A DNA stretch of 64,000 nt from Intestinimonas massiliensis (ex Afouda et al. 2020). GTDB taxonomy: Bacteria; Bacillota; Clostridia; Oscillospirales; Oscillospiraceae. Where the stretch lies: positions 2,064,957 through 2,128,956 of the forward strand of contig NZ_LN869529.1 in NCBI RefSeq assembly GCF_001244995.1, given 5' to 3'. This document shows positions 43,553 to 51,513 of the stretch, one piece after another. A program made the translations under genes and the position numbers. Below the pieces are notes generated by a model, which saw nothing but the letters and a program-made list of their open reading frames with translations, searched no databases and was not told the DNA's origin. Position 1 is the stretch's first letter, and each line of letters begins with the position of its first letter.

Positions 43553-44086
43553 ATGAAAACAGTCGATAAAGTCCTGGACTTCATTGAGAAGATATGCTTT
43601 GCGCTGGCGGCTGTGCTCCTCATTGGAATGCTATTCTCCCTCTCGGTGCAGGTCATCTCCCGCTATGTCTTTAACACCGGCTTTTCCTGGACGGAGGAAT
43701 CCGCCCGGTACATGATGGTCGTCATGGTTTTTGTGGGAGCCGTGGTGTGTACGAAGCAGGGCATCCACGTGGCCGTAGACGCCCTGGAGGAGATGATGCC
43801 CAAGGTGGCCCCCGTACTCAAGGTCGTCCAGCTCCTCATTATGCTGGTCTACTGCGGCGTGGTCTTCAAATTCGGCATTGACATCCTGGAAACCGCCGCC
43901 ATGCAGACCTCCCCCAACATGAAGATCCCCATGAACTTCATCTATATCATCTTCCCCATCACAATGGTCTTCATCGCAATCTACGCTCTGCGCCACCTCG
44001 TCGCCGTCTTCCGCAGGGAGAAGTACGGGGCGGTCAAGGATGAAGTCACGGAGGCCCTTGAGGCGGTAGAGGAGGAGATCCCATGA
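43553..44086 (+). CDS. TRAP transporter small permease (DctQ family)
   Basis: A 177-residue membrane protein with four hydrophobic helices and the DctQ-type FSWTEESARYMMVVMVFVGA stretch. It forms the permease with DctM. The ATG at 43553 is preceded by ggtgga at good spacing; an ATG five codons earlier at 43538 is possible but its ribosome site is too near. It overlaps dctM by four bases. Confidence 0.92.
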   Translation: MKTVDKVLDFIEKICFALAAVLLIGMLFSLSVQVISRYVFNTGFSWTEESARYMMVVMVFVGAVVCTKQGIHVAVDALEEMMPKVAPVLKVVQLLIMLVYCGVVFKFGIDILETAAMQTSPNMKIPMNFIYIIFPITMVFIAIYALRHLVAVFRREKYGAVKDEVTEALEAVEEEIP

Positions 44087-45441
44087 TCGTTGTCTTCTTT
44101 GTCACGGCCATCGTCCTGCTGCTGCTGGGCGTCCCGGTGGCCGTCACCGTGGGCAGTGCGGCCATCGTGTTTATCCTGGGCAGCGGCATCAGCCCCCTGA
44201 TTATCATCCAGCGGCTCTTCGTGGGCCTGGACTCCGTCTCCTTCATCGCCATCCCCATGTTCATCCTGGCTGGTGACATCATGAACCGGGGCGGTCTGGC
44301 CAAGCGCATCGTCCGGCTGTGCAGCAAGCTGGTGGGCAACATCCACGGCGGTCTGGCCATCGTGACCATCATCGCCTGCATGTTTTTCGCCGCCATCTCC
44401 GGCTCCGGCGTGGCCACCGCCGCCGCCATGGGCGCCATCATGGTGCCCTCCATGGTGGCCAGCGGCTACAGCAAGGAGTATGCCGGCGCGGTGGTGGGCG
44501 CCGCCTCCCCCATCGGCGTCATCATCCCCCCCAGCATCTCCTTCATCGTCTACGGTGTACTGGCCAACTGCTCCATCACGGGGCTTTATAAGGCCGGCAT
44601 CCCCGCCGGCATCATCATGGGCGCGGCCCTGATGGCCGTCTCCTATATCATCGCCCGCCGCCGGGGTTATCGCGGCACCATCGCCGGGAACTCCGGAGAG
44701 GAGGAGCGCAGACACGTCTCCGCCTCTACCGGCGCGGCCGCGGAGGCCAAGGGCGGCGTGGCCGTCCGAGTGCAGGAGGAACAGAAGCCCATGGGCCTGT
44801 GGGCCAAGGTCTGCGACTCCTCCGTGTGGGCCATCCTGACCCCCGTCATCATCATCGGCGGCGTATTCGGCGGCATCTTCACCGCGACCGAGTCCGCCGT
44901 GGTAGCCGTACTCTACTCCATCCTGGTGGGCACCTTTATTTATAAAGGGATGCGCTGGCGCGACCTCCCCAAGGTGTTCCTAAACGCCGCCGTAGGCGCG
45001 GCCAAGATCATGTTCATCATCGCCAACGCCCAGCTCTTCGCCTGGGTCATCTCCTACGCCAAGATCCCCCAGATGATCCTCTCTGGCTTCGAAAGCCTCC
45101 AGATGCCCGGCTTTGTCATCCTGCTGCTCATCAACCTGATCCTGCTCATCGCCGGCACCTTTATGGAGACCAGCGCCATCATCCTGATCTGCACCCCAAT
45201 CTTCCTGCCCGTCGTCACCGCCATGGGGATGGACCCGGTCCACTTCGGCATCATCATCACCGCCAACACGGCCATCGGCCTGTTGACCCCGCCCTTCGGC
45301 GTATGCCTCTTCACCGCCGCCGCCGTGGCCAAGGTGAAGATCCAAGCCATGTTCAAGGAGATCATACCGTTTATCGTGACCATGATCATCGCCATCCTGA
45401 TCATTACCTACTGCGCGCCGCTGGTCATGTTCATGGTGTAG
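44083..45441 (+). CDS. TRAP transporter large permease (DctM family)
   Basis: A 452-residue ion-coupled permease with about 12 helices. Family motifs include FIAIPMFILAGDIMNRGGL, the hairpin AAISGSGVATAAAMG and PSISFIVYGVLANCS. A hydrophilic insert near residues 205-240 (rich in Glu, Ala and Arg) is longer than usual. The start overlaps dctQ, the standard TRAP arrangement. It uses a Na+ or H+ gradient. Confidence 0.94.
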   Translation: MIVVFFVTAIVLLLLGVPVAVTVGSAAIVFILGSGISPLIIIQRLFVGLDSVSFIAIPMFILAGDIMNRGGLAKRIVRLCSKLVGNIHGGLAIVTIIACMFFAAISGSGVATAAAMGAIMVPSMVASGYSKEYAGAVVGAASPIGVIIPPSISFIVYGVLANCSITGLYKAGIPAGIIMGAALMAVSYIIARRRGYRGTIAGNSGEEERRHVSASTGAAAEAKGGVAVRVQEEQKPMGLWAKVCDSSVWAILTPVIIIGGVFGGIFTATESAVVAVLYSILVGTFIYKGMRWRDLPKVFLNAAVGAAKIMFIIANAQLFAWVISYAKIPQMILSGFESLQMPGFVILLLINLILLIAGTFMETSAIILICTPIFLPVVTAMGMDPVHFGIIITANTAIGLLTPPFGVCLFTAAAVAKVKIQAMFKEIIPFIVTMIIAILIITYCAPLVMFMV

Positions 45442-45472
45442 CGGCAGCTTGCAATCGGACGGAACATCAACA

Positions 45473-45499
45473 GGCGCGGAGAGGTCTTCTCTCCGCGCC
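45473..45499 (+). promoter_or_regulatory. Intercistronic hairpin before the CoA-transferase gene
   Basis: A perfect 11-bp GC stem (45473-45483 with 45489-45499, 5-nt loop) without a T-run, 22 bases before the next start codon. It may stabilise or separate the two messages. Confidence 0.6.
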
Positions 45500-45520
45500 C
45501 TAAGAAAAGGTGGGAATCAT

Positions 45521-47086
45521 ATGGCAAAGATCGTCTCCGCCCGGGAGGCCGTCTCCACGATCCGGGACGGCATGACCCTGGGCATCGGCGGTTTTGGCTC
45601 CTACGGCCCCTCTGACGAATTGCTGGAGGCGCTGGCGTGCCAATACGCCGAAACCGGCCATCCCAGTCGGCTGACGGTAGTGGCCGGCATCAGCGGCGGC
45701 AACAACAAGCCCGAGGACATCGGCTTTAACCGGCTGAAGGCCCCCGGCCTTCTGGACACCATCATCGCCGGGCATCTGGGCAACGCCCCCTGCATCGCCA
45801 ACATGGTGGGCGGCAATGAGATCGCCGGCTTCACCATCCCCCTGGGCGTGGTGATGCACCTCTACCGGGCCATCGCCGGGAAGAAGCCCGGCGTCCTCAC
45901 CCACATTGGCCTGGGCACCTTCGCCGATCCCAGGGTGGAGGGCTGCAAGGCCAACGACAAGGCCCGGGAGCAAGCGCGCGAGGTAGTATCTCTGGTCGAG
46001 ATGGAAGGGCGGGAATACCTGTTCTACCCCTCCTTCCACATCGACGCCTGCCTGATCCGCGGCACCTATGCCGACGAAGACGGAAACATTACCATGTGGC
46101 ACGAGGCGCTCACCGACGCCCAGTTAGAACTGGCCTCTGCCGTCCACAACGGCGGCGGTACCGTTATTGTTCAGGTGGAAGGAATCGTCAAGCGCGGCAC
46201 GATTCCCCCAAAGGAAGTGCGCATTCACAACTCCCTGGTGGATTATATCGTCAAGGCCCGGCCAGGAAATCATCTGCAGGGCTACGCCTGCTCCCACTAT
46301 CGCCCGGAACTCACCGGCGAAGTCCAAGTGCCCACTGACGCGCTGCCTCCCATGCCCTTGGATATCCGGAAAGTGATTGCCCGCCGGGCCGCCATAGAGC
46401 TGCGTCCGGGCTGCCTCATCAACCTGGGCATTGGGATTCCTTCCGGCATAGCCAACGTGGCCAATGAGGAGGGCATCGCCAACCAGATGACCCTTTCCCT
46501 AGAATCCGGCCCCGTAGGAGGCATTCCGGTGGACGGCGTGGGCTTTGCCGCCGCCGTCAACGCCGAGGCCATCTACAGCATCTGTGACACCTTTGACCTC
46601 TACGACGGCGGTGTGCTGGACATGACCTTCCTGGGCGCAGCGGAGATTGACCGCCGGGGCAATGTCAACGTCTCCCGGTTCGGTACTCGCTGCACGGGGC
46701 CCGGGGGCTTTATTAACATTTCCCAGAATGCCCGCCGGGTGTTCTATGTGGGGGCCTTCACCTCCGGTAAACTGGAGGCCGAGATCGCCAATGGAAAGCT
46801 GAAGATCGTCCAAGAGGGCACCGGCGTCAAGTTCGTGGACCAGGTGCAGCAGATTACCTTCTCCGCCGACTACGCCAACGAGAGCGGCCAGGAGGTCATG
46901 TACATCACCGAGCGGGCGGTATTCCGCCTGACCCCGGAAGGTCCCATGCTGGTGGAAATCGCTCCGGGCATCGATCTGGAAAGGGATATCCTCCTCCACA
47001 TGGCTTTTCACCCCATCCTCTCCCCGGAGCTTAAGCAGATGGACGCGCGCATCTTCCGGGCCGAACCCATGGGGCTGCATCTATGA
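45521..47086 (+). CDS. Family I CoA-transferase (fused alpha-beta, YdiF/propionate-CoA-transferase type)
   Basis: A 521-residue enzyme moving CoA between short-chain acids. The N-terminal half shows TLGIGGFGSYGPSDELLEAL; the C-terminal half has the catalytic Glu in LSLESGPVGGIP, matching the ESG motif of YdiF and Pct. Following an oxoacid oxidoreductase that makes acyl-CoA, it would release the acid and pass CoA to a co-substrate such as acetate. The ATG at 45521 has aaaggtgg; the frame open from 45449 is not coding. Confidence 0.93.
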   Translation: MAKIVSAREAVSTIRDGMTLGIGGFGSYGPSDELLEALACQYAETGHPSRLTVVAGISGGNNKPEDIGFNRLKAPGLLDTIIAGHLGNAPCIANMVGGNEIAGFTIPLGVVMHLYRAIAGKKPGVLTHIGLGTFADPRVEGCKANDKAREQAREVVSLVEMEGREYLFYPSFHIDACLIRGTYADEDGNITMWHEALTDAQLELASAVHNGGGTVIVQVEGIVKRGTIPPKEVRIHNSLVDYIVKARPGNHLQGYACSHYRPELTGEVQVPTDALPPMPLDIRKVIARRAAIELRPGCLINLGIGIPSGIANVANEEGIANQMTLSLESGPVGGIPVDGVGFAAAVNAEAIYSICDTFDLYDGGVLDMTFLGAAEIDRRGNVNVSRFGTRCTGPGGFINISQNARRVFYVGAFTSGKLEAEIANGKLKIVQEGTGVKFVDQVQQITFSADYANESGQEVMYITERAVFRLTPEGPMLVEIAPGIDLERDILLHMAFHPILSPELKQMDARIFRAEPMGLHL

Positions 47087-47116
47087 GCCCGGCCCGCCGT
47101 AAGAGGAGGTAGCCGT

Positions 47117-48478
47117 GTGACCGTTAAAAAACCTCTCTCCCTCCTGCTGACCCTGTTGCCACCCCTGCTGATTCTACTTCTGCGTCCCTTCGGCATGGAC
47201 TGGCTTCAAGGCGGTATCTTGGCCGCCCTGATTTTAACCATCTTCTGGTGGGTCTCCGGCGTGGTGGAGCGCACTTTAGCCTCCAGCTTCCTGTTGCTGG
47301 TGTTCCTCCTGTTCAGCGGGGCGCCTGTCCGGTCGATCTTTACCTTTCCACTGTCGGAGAACTTCCTCATGATCGTGTTTTCGTTCCTATTCTCTCAGGG
47401 CATCTCCAACAGCGGTCTAACAGGCAAGCTGCTCCAGCCGCTTCTGGGGCGGTTCGCACGGACGCCCCTTCGACTCCTGCTGTCCATGGTGCTGTCCGCC
47501 TTCGTAATGATTTTTATCATTCCACAGCCCTTCTCCCGTATCATCATCCTCTCCTCCATCTATGCCAGCTATTTTGACACACTGGAGTGTGTACAGCGGG
47601 AAAAGGCGCTCAAGCCCATCCTGATGGCCGCACTGTTCATACTTTCCGTGCTGACCAACATGCTCCTGCTCCGGGGAGACATCATCCTCAACAATGCTCT
47701 TCTGACCATGGGAGGCATCTCAATGAGCGAGGGTGCCTGGATGCGCTATATGACCGTTCCTACGGCGGCCTTCCTGTCGCTGGCCACGGCACTGTTCTAT
47801 CTGCTGTTCCGGAAGGAGCTGACCCAGTACAGCGGGGGTGTGGCCGGGCAGCAGGAAACGCTGCGCCTCACGTCTTGGGAGAAGAAGTATCTGATTCTGA
47901 TTCTCGCCGTAGTGGTATTTTGGGCCGTGGAGGACCTGCACGGCGTCAGCGGCACTGTCACCGTTGCCATGGGTACTGCTCTGATGTTTGCGGTTGGGCT
48001 CTTAAGGCTTCCCGACTGCAAGTCGGTCAATGTCAAGCTGTTGGTGTTTCTGACCGCCGCCTTTGCCATCGGCGGTGTTCTGAAGGCCTGCGGCGTGGCC
48101 GATATCCTCTTCTCCCGTTTTATGGTCCTGTTTCCCTCCTCCTTTTCCTGGCGGTATGCAGTGGTGGTCCTCCTGACCGCGATGCTGCTCCACATGGTTC
48201 TGGGCAGCAATGTGACGACTATGTCTGTGGTGGTGCCCGGCCTGATGACCATCGGAGCAGGGGTTGCCCCTCCCGTGCCTCTGCTCCTGCTCATCTACAT
48301 CGCCGTGTGCGGTCACTTCCTTCTGCCCTTCCACCATGTGGTCCTGCTGCTGGGCGAGGGCAAGGGCTATTATGGTTCGAAGCATCTGGCCCGCTTCGGC
48401 ATCCCGCTGACAGCCCTGATGTTTTTGAGTGCTCTGTTGCTCTATATGGGTTGGTGGTCAGCCTTGTCCCTGCTCTAA
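47117..48478 (+). CDS. SLC13/DASS-like anion symporter (12 or so membrane helices)
   Basis: A 453-residue membrane protein resembling the ion-transporter superfamily that includes SLC13 dicarboxylate carriers. It has an FIIPQPFSRIIIL loop, and LGSNVTTMSVVVPGL equivalent to the SNT-type signature. The start is GTG with aagaggagg. As last gene of the island it may import the same substrate as the TRAP system or export the acid product. The family match is less close than for the other genes. Confidence 0.72.
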   Translation: MTVKKPLSLLLTLLPPLLILLLRPFGMDWLQGGILAALILTIFWWVSGVVERTLASSFLLLVFLLFSGAPVRSIFTFPLSENFLMIVFSFLFSQGISNSGLTGKLLQPLLGRFARTPLRLLLSMVLSAFVMIFIIPQPFSRIIILSSIYASYFDTLECVQREKALKPILMAALFILSVLTNMLLLRGDIILNNALLTMGGISMSEGAWMRYMTVPTAAFLSLATALFYLLFRKELTQYSGGVAGQQETLRLTSWEKKYLILILAVVVFWAVEDLHGVSGTVTVAMGTALMFAVGLLRLPDCKSVNVKLLVFLTAAFAIGGVLKACGVADILFSRFMVLFPSSFSWRYAVVVLLTAMLLHMVLGSNVTTMSVVVPGLMTIGAGVAPPVPLLLLIYIAVCGHFLLPFHHVVLLLGEGKGYYGSKHLARFGIPLTALMFLSALLLYMGWWSALSLL

Positions 48479-48483
48479 GGCAC

Positions 48484-48526
48484 AAAAGGCACAGTGCCCC
48501 GGCATCCGGATGCCGGGGCACTGTGC
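48484..48526 (-). terminator. Palindromic terminator
   Basis: A perfect 38-bp palindrome (48489-48526) lies between the convergent symporter and deaminase genes. It has a T-run on the minus side (CTTTTG) and should also slow plus-strand transcripts. Confidence 0.82.
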
Positions 48527-48541
48527 TTGGGGTCGGCCGCG

Positions 48542-49024
48542 CTAGAGCCCCTCCGGCAGAGAGTCGTCCTCCCGGATCCAGTCCTCCACGTGGACGACGG
48601 CATACTCGGCGGGAGTGCGCCGGATGACCACCCGGCAGATACCGGCGTTGATGATCAGCCTGCGGCACATGGAGCAGGAGGTGGCGTCTCCCAGCAGCTC
48701 GCCGGTCTTGGCGTCCCGTCCGGCCAGATAGAGCGTCCCCCCCAAAATCTCGCTGCGGGCGGCAGAGATGATGGCATTGGCCTCCGCGTGAACAGAGCGG
48801 CACAGCTCATAGCGCTGGCCCGAGGGCACCTGGAGCGCCTCCCGGGTGCAGTAGCCCAGATCGGTACAGTTCCGCCGGCCCCTGGGCGCGCCGTTGTACC
48901 CGGTGGCCACGATCTCGTCGTTTTTGACGATGATGGCGCCGTAGCACCGGCGCAGGCAGGTGGCCCGCTTGAGTACGGTCTCAGCGATGTCCAAATAATA
49001 GTTTTCTTTGTCAATACGGGCCAT
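48542..49024 (-). CDS. dCMP/cytidine-deaminase-family zinc protein (ComEB-like)
   Basis: A 160-residue deaminase with zinc motif HAEANAI and the paired cysteines in SCSMCRRLI (SC instead of the usual PC). The opening DKENYYLDIAETVLKRATC and VATGYNGAPRG match dCMP deaminases, which supply dUMP for thymidylate synthesis. The ATG at 49024 follows gaggaggc; the longer frame lacks a ribosome site. It is monocistronic. Confidence 0.92.
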   Translation of the reverse strand: MARIDKENYYLDIAETVLKRATCLRRCYGAIIVKNDEIVATGYNGAPRGRRNCTDLGYCTREALQVPSGQRYELCRSVHAEANAIISAARSEILGGTLYLAGRDAKTGELLGDATSCSMCRRLIINAGICRVVIRRTPAEYAVVHVEDWIREDDSLPEGL

Positions 49025-49200
49025 ATGGCGCCTCCTCAAGTCGTTTTTATCAGTATAACGGCTTTCCCCTGTCAATGCAAGGGGCACAATTCACACATTG
49101 TTTACGTTTGATTTCTTGACGGTTTCCCCGTCAGGCGCTATCATTACTGGTGGTGGATGCGGTGCATCCAAATAGGGCGGAAGGGAGATTACGGGCGCCT

Positions 49201-49590
49201 ATGAACTTCATACAACGTCTCATGTACGGCCGGTATGGCGTGGACCAGCTCTCCGTTTTCCTCTTCGCCCTCTACCTGGTCTTCTATTTATTGTCTGTGG
49301 TCTTCCACAACTCCTTCTTCTCCCTGCTGTCGATGGCGCCCATCCTGTGGGCTGTCTTCCGGATGTTCTCCCGGAACATCGTCCGGCGACGGGGGGAAAA
49401 CGCCCGCTTTATGACGGTGGCCGGACCGGCCATCCGCTGGGTGAAGCTCCGGCGCACCATTCACCGGGATAAGGATCACCTCTACTTCAAATGCCCCAAC
49501 TGCGGGCAGCAGCTTCGGGCCCCCAGGGGGAAGGGCAAGATCACGGTGAACTGCCGCAACTGCGGCGTCAGCTTCGAGGAAAAAACCTGA
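49201..49590 (+). CDS. Small membrane protein with C-terminal zinc ribbon
   Basis: A 129-residue protein. Two hydrophobic helices occupy about residues 18-55. The C-terminal 30 residues form a zinc ribbon with CPNCGQQ and CRNCGVSF. Proteins of this type are widespread in clostridia without known function. The start is placed at 49201; the ribosome site aaggga is somewhat distant, and the frame opens at 49150. Confidence 0.75.
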   Translation: MNFIQRLMYGRYGVDQLSVFLFALYLVFYLLSVVFHNSFFSLLSMAPILWAVFRMFSRNIVRRRGENARFMTVAGPAIRWVKLRRTIHRDKDHLYFKCPNCGQQLRAPRGKGKITVNCRNCGVSFEEKT

Positions 49591-49600
49591 TGGATTTCAG

Positions 49601-49634
49601 ACAGGCGCGCGGCCAGGCCGCGCGCCTGTCTTTT
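49601..49634 (+). terminator. Terminator of the zinc-ribbon gene
   Basis: A 13-bp perfect stem (49601-49613 with 49617-49629) followed by CTTTT. Confidence 0.88.
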
Positions 49635-49651
49635 CTGCCCCGAAACAGGAA

Positions 49652-49685
49652 AAACGCGGGTCTGTTATAACAGACCCGCGTTTTT
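49652..49685. terminator. Bidirectional palindromic terminator
   Basis: A 32-bp palindrome (49652-49683) with A-run before and T-run after. It can back up the preceding terminator on the plus strand. The remaining bases up to 49864 are AT-richer and show no gene. Confidence 0.85.
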
Positions 49686-49864
49686 GTCGTGCAGGGAATG
49701 GGAAAGAGAGAAATGAGAGGAGATTTTGTGTGATCGCTGTTCTTCATCCAGCCTGTCATTATCCTACTACAGCGGCCCGGAGAAAGGATGAATGAGCTGT
49801 GAACGAAACATAAATAAAATCTGAACAATTCCGCCGATTCCCTGCAAACAATGGAGGGAGGACC

Positions 49865-51232
49865 CTATTTCCCCACGCAGAACCGGGCAAAGATCCGCTC
49901 CACCACGTCCTCCCGGACGCTGCGGCCGGTGAGCTCCCCCAGCGCCGCCATGGCCCCCTCCACATCGGTGAGGACGGCGTCGGGGGTGATGCCCAGGGCC
50001 AGGCCCTCCGATGCGGCGCGCACGCTCTCCAGGGCCCTGCGGGCGGCCTCGGCCTGGCGGGCATTGGTGAGCACGGCTCCCGCCTCCCCGGCTGCGGGCT
50101 GGGGGAACGTGCCGGCCACCAACTCCCCCAAGTCCTCCAGGCCGGCCCGGGTCTTGGCGCTCACCGGGGTCGCAGGGGCCAGATCCAGGTCCTCGGTGAA
50201 ATCCAGGCCCCGAGGCAGGTCGGCCTTATTGAGGACCAGAATGGTGGGGGCCAGGTCCACAGCCTGCCGGACCAGCTCCTTGTCCTCCTCCGTGGCAAGC
50301 CGGGACTGGTCCAGGACCACCAGGATGAGGCCCGCCTCCTCCATGGCCCTGCGGCTGCGTTCCACCCCCAACCGCTCCACCGGGTCTTCGGTCTTCCGCA
50401 GCCCGGCGGTATCGATGAGACGCAGCAGCACGCCTCCCAGCCGGACGGTTTCCTCCACGGTATCCCGGGTGGTGCCGGGGATGGGCGTGACGATGGCCCG
50501 CTCATACCCCAGCAGGGCGTTGAGCAGAGAGGACTTGCCCGCGTTGGGAGCCCCCACGATGGCGCAGGGCACCCCCTGCACCAAATACTTGCCCCGGTCG
50601 TAGGTCTCCAGCAGAGCCGACAGCCCGTCCGCCGCCGCCGCCAGCGCGGCGGCGAGCTCCGAGGCCCGGAAGGGGTCGATGTCCTCGTCGGGGTAGTCCA
50701 GCACGGCGTGAAAGTGGGCCATCAGGTCCACCAGGCCGTTATAGACCGCCTCCACCCGGCGTGAGAGGGCGCCCCCCAACTGCCCCGCCGCCGTCCGGAC
50801 GGCGGCGTCGGTCCGGGCCTCCAGCAAATCTCCCACCGCCTCGGCCTGAGGCAGGTCCAGCCTGCCGTTGAGGAAGGCCCGGCGGGTAAACTCCCCCGGC
50901 CCGGCCGGGCGGGCCCCGGCAGCGCAAAGGGCCTCCAGCCCCAGCGTGAGCACCATGGGGGAGCCGTGGCACTGGAGCTCGGCCGTGTCCTCCCCCGTGT
51001 AGCTGTTGGGCCCCCGGGAGACGGTGGCCAGCACCTGGTCGATGGGGCTGCCCTGCCCGTCCAGCAGCGTGCCGTAGACCAGCTTGCGGTCGGGCGCGGC
51101 GGCCATAGGTCCGCCCCGGGCGGCGCGGAATACCCGGTCCACCGCCTCCACGGCCCCCGGCCCGGACAGGCGCAGGATGCCGATGGCGGCGGGCACCGGG
51201 GCAGTGGAGATAGCGGCGATGAGATCAGACAT
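49865..51232 (-). CDS. mnmE: tRNA modification GTPase MnmE
   Basis: A 455-residue GTPase that, with MnmG, installs the carboxymethylaminomethyl group on U34 of certain tRNAs. The N-terminal folate-binding domain (IAAISTAPVPAAIGILRLSG) is followed by helical parts and a G domain (GAPNAGKSSLLN, TPIPGTTRDTVEE, DTAGLR, NKADL). The C-terminal CVGK matches the invariant Cys motif. Unlike in many Firmicutes, mnmG and jag are not adjacent. The ATG follows ggaggga. Confidence 0.96.
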   Translation of the reverse strand: MSDLIAAISTAPVPAAIGILRLSGPGAVEAVDRVFRAARGGPMAAAPDRKLVYGTLLDGQGSPIDQVLATVSRGPNSYTGEDTAELQCHGSPMVLTLGLEALCAAGARPAGPGEFTRRAFLNGRLDLPQAEAVGDLLEARTDAAVRTAAGQLGGALSRRVEAVYNGLVDLMAHFHAVLDYPDEDIDPFRASELAAALAAAADGLSALLETYDRGKYLVQGVPCAIVGAPNAGKSSLLNALLGYERAIVTPIPGTTRDTVEETVRLGGVLLRLIDTAGLRKTEDPVERLGVERSRRAMEEAGLILVVLDQSRLATEEDKELVRQAVDLAPTILVLNKADLPRGLDFTEDLDLAPATPVSAKTRAGLEDLGELVAGTFPQPAAGEAGAVLTNARQAEAARRALESVRAASEGLALGITPDAVLTDVEGAMAALGELTGRSVREDVVERIFARFCVGK

Positions 51233-51513
51233 AAAGCTCCCTCCGGACCCTTTGGGGGTTCATAGAAAAATTTGTGTAAGTTGCGCGTCAATTTCCTCTT
51301 GACATCCTCTTATGTCAACCATTTCTGTATATGAGCCGCGTTGAAGTTGACATAACCGTCTGTGGAAAACCCTGTGGACAATGTGGAAAACCCTTGTGGA
51401 ACCTGCATTCTTTACAAATTCGTTACATTATGCCGGTGCATATGGTGATGAATAACGGCTGTAAAAAGGAAACCGCGCCGCCCAGGGCCGGGCGGCGCGT
51501 GACCGTTTGCATC
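51233..51513. other. Intergenic region with DnaA-box-like cluster and TTGACAT repeats
   Basis: A 281-base gap upstream of mnmE. Four DnaA-box-like nonamers lie in one orientation: TGTGGAAAA (51361-51369, 51382-51390), TGTGGACAA (51373-51381) and the weaker TGTGGAACC (51395-51403). Next to them, TTGACAT occurs at 51299-51305 and inverted at 51312-51318. A 10-bp inverted repeat TTATGTCAAC/GTTGACATAA pairs 51310-51319 with 51346-51355. The region also is AT-richer than its surroundings. No gene seen. Confidence 0.6.

Noticed and set aside
51361-51403. Calling the region a confirmed chromosomal origin
   Set aside because: DnaA-box-like sites alone are insufficient; dnaA, rpmH, dnaN and a clear strand switch are absent from the window.
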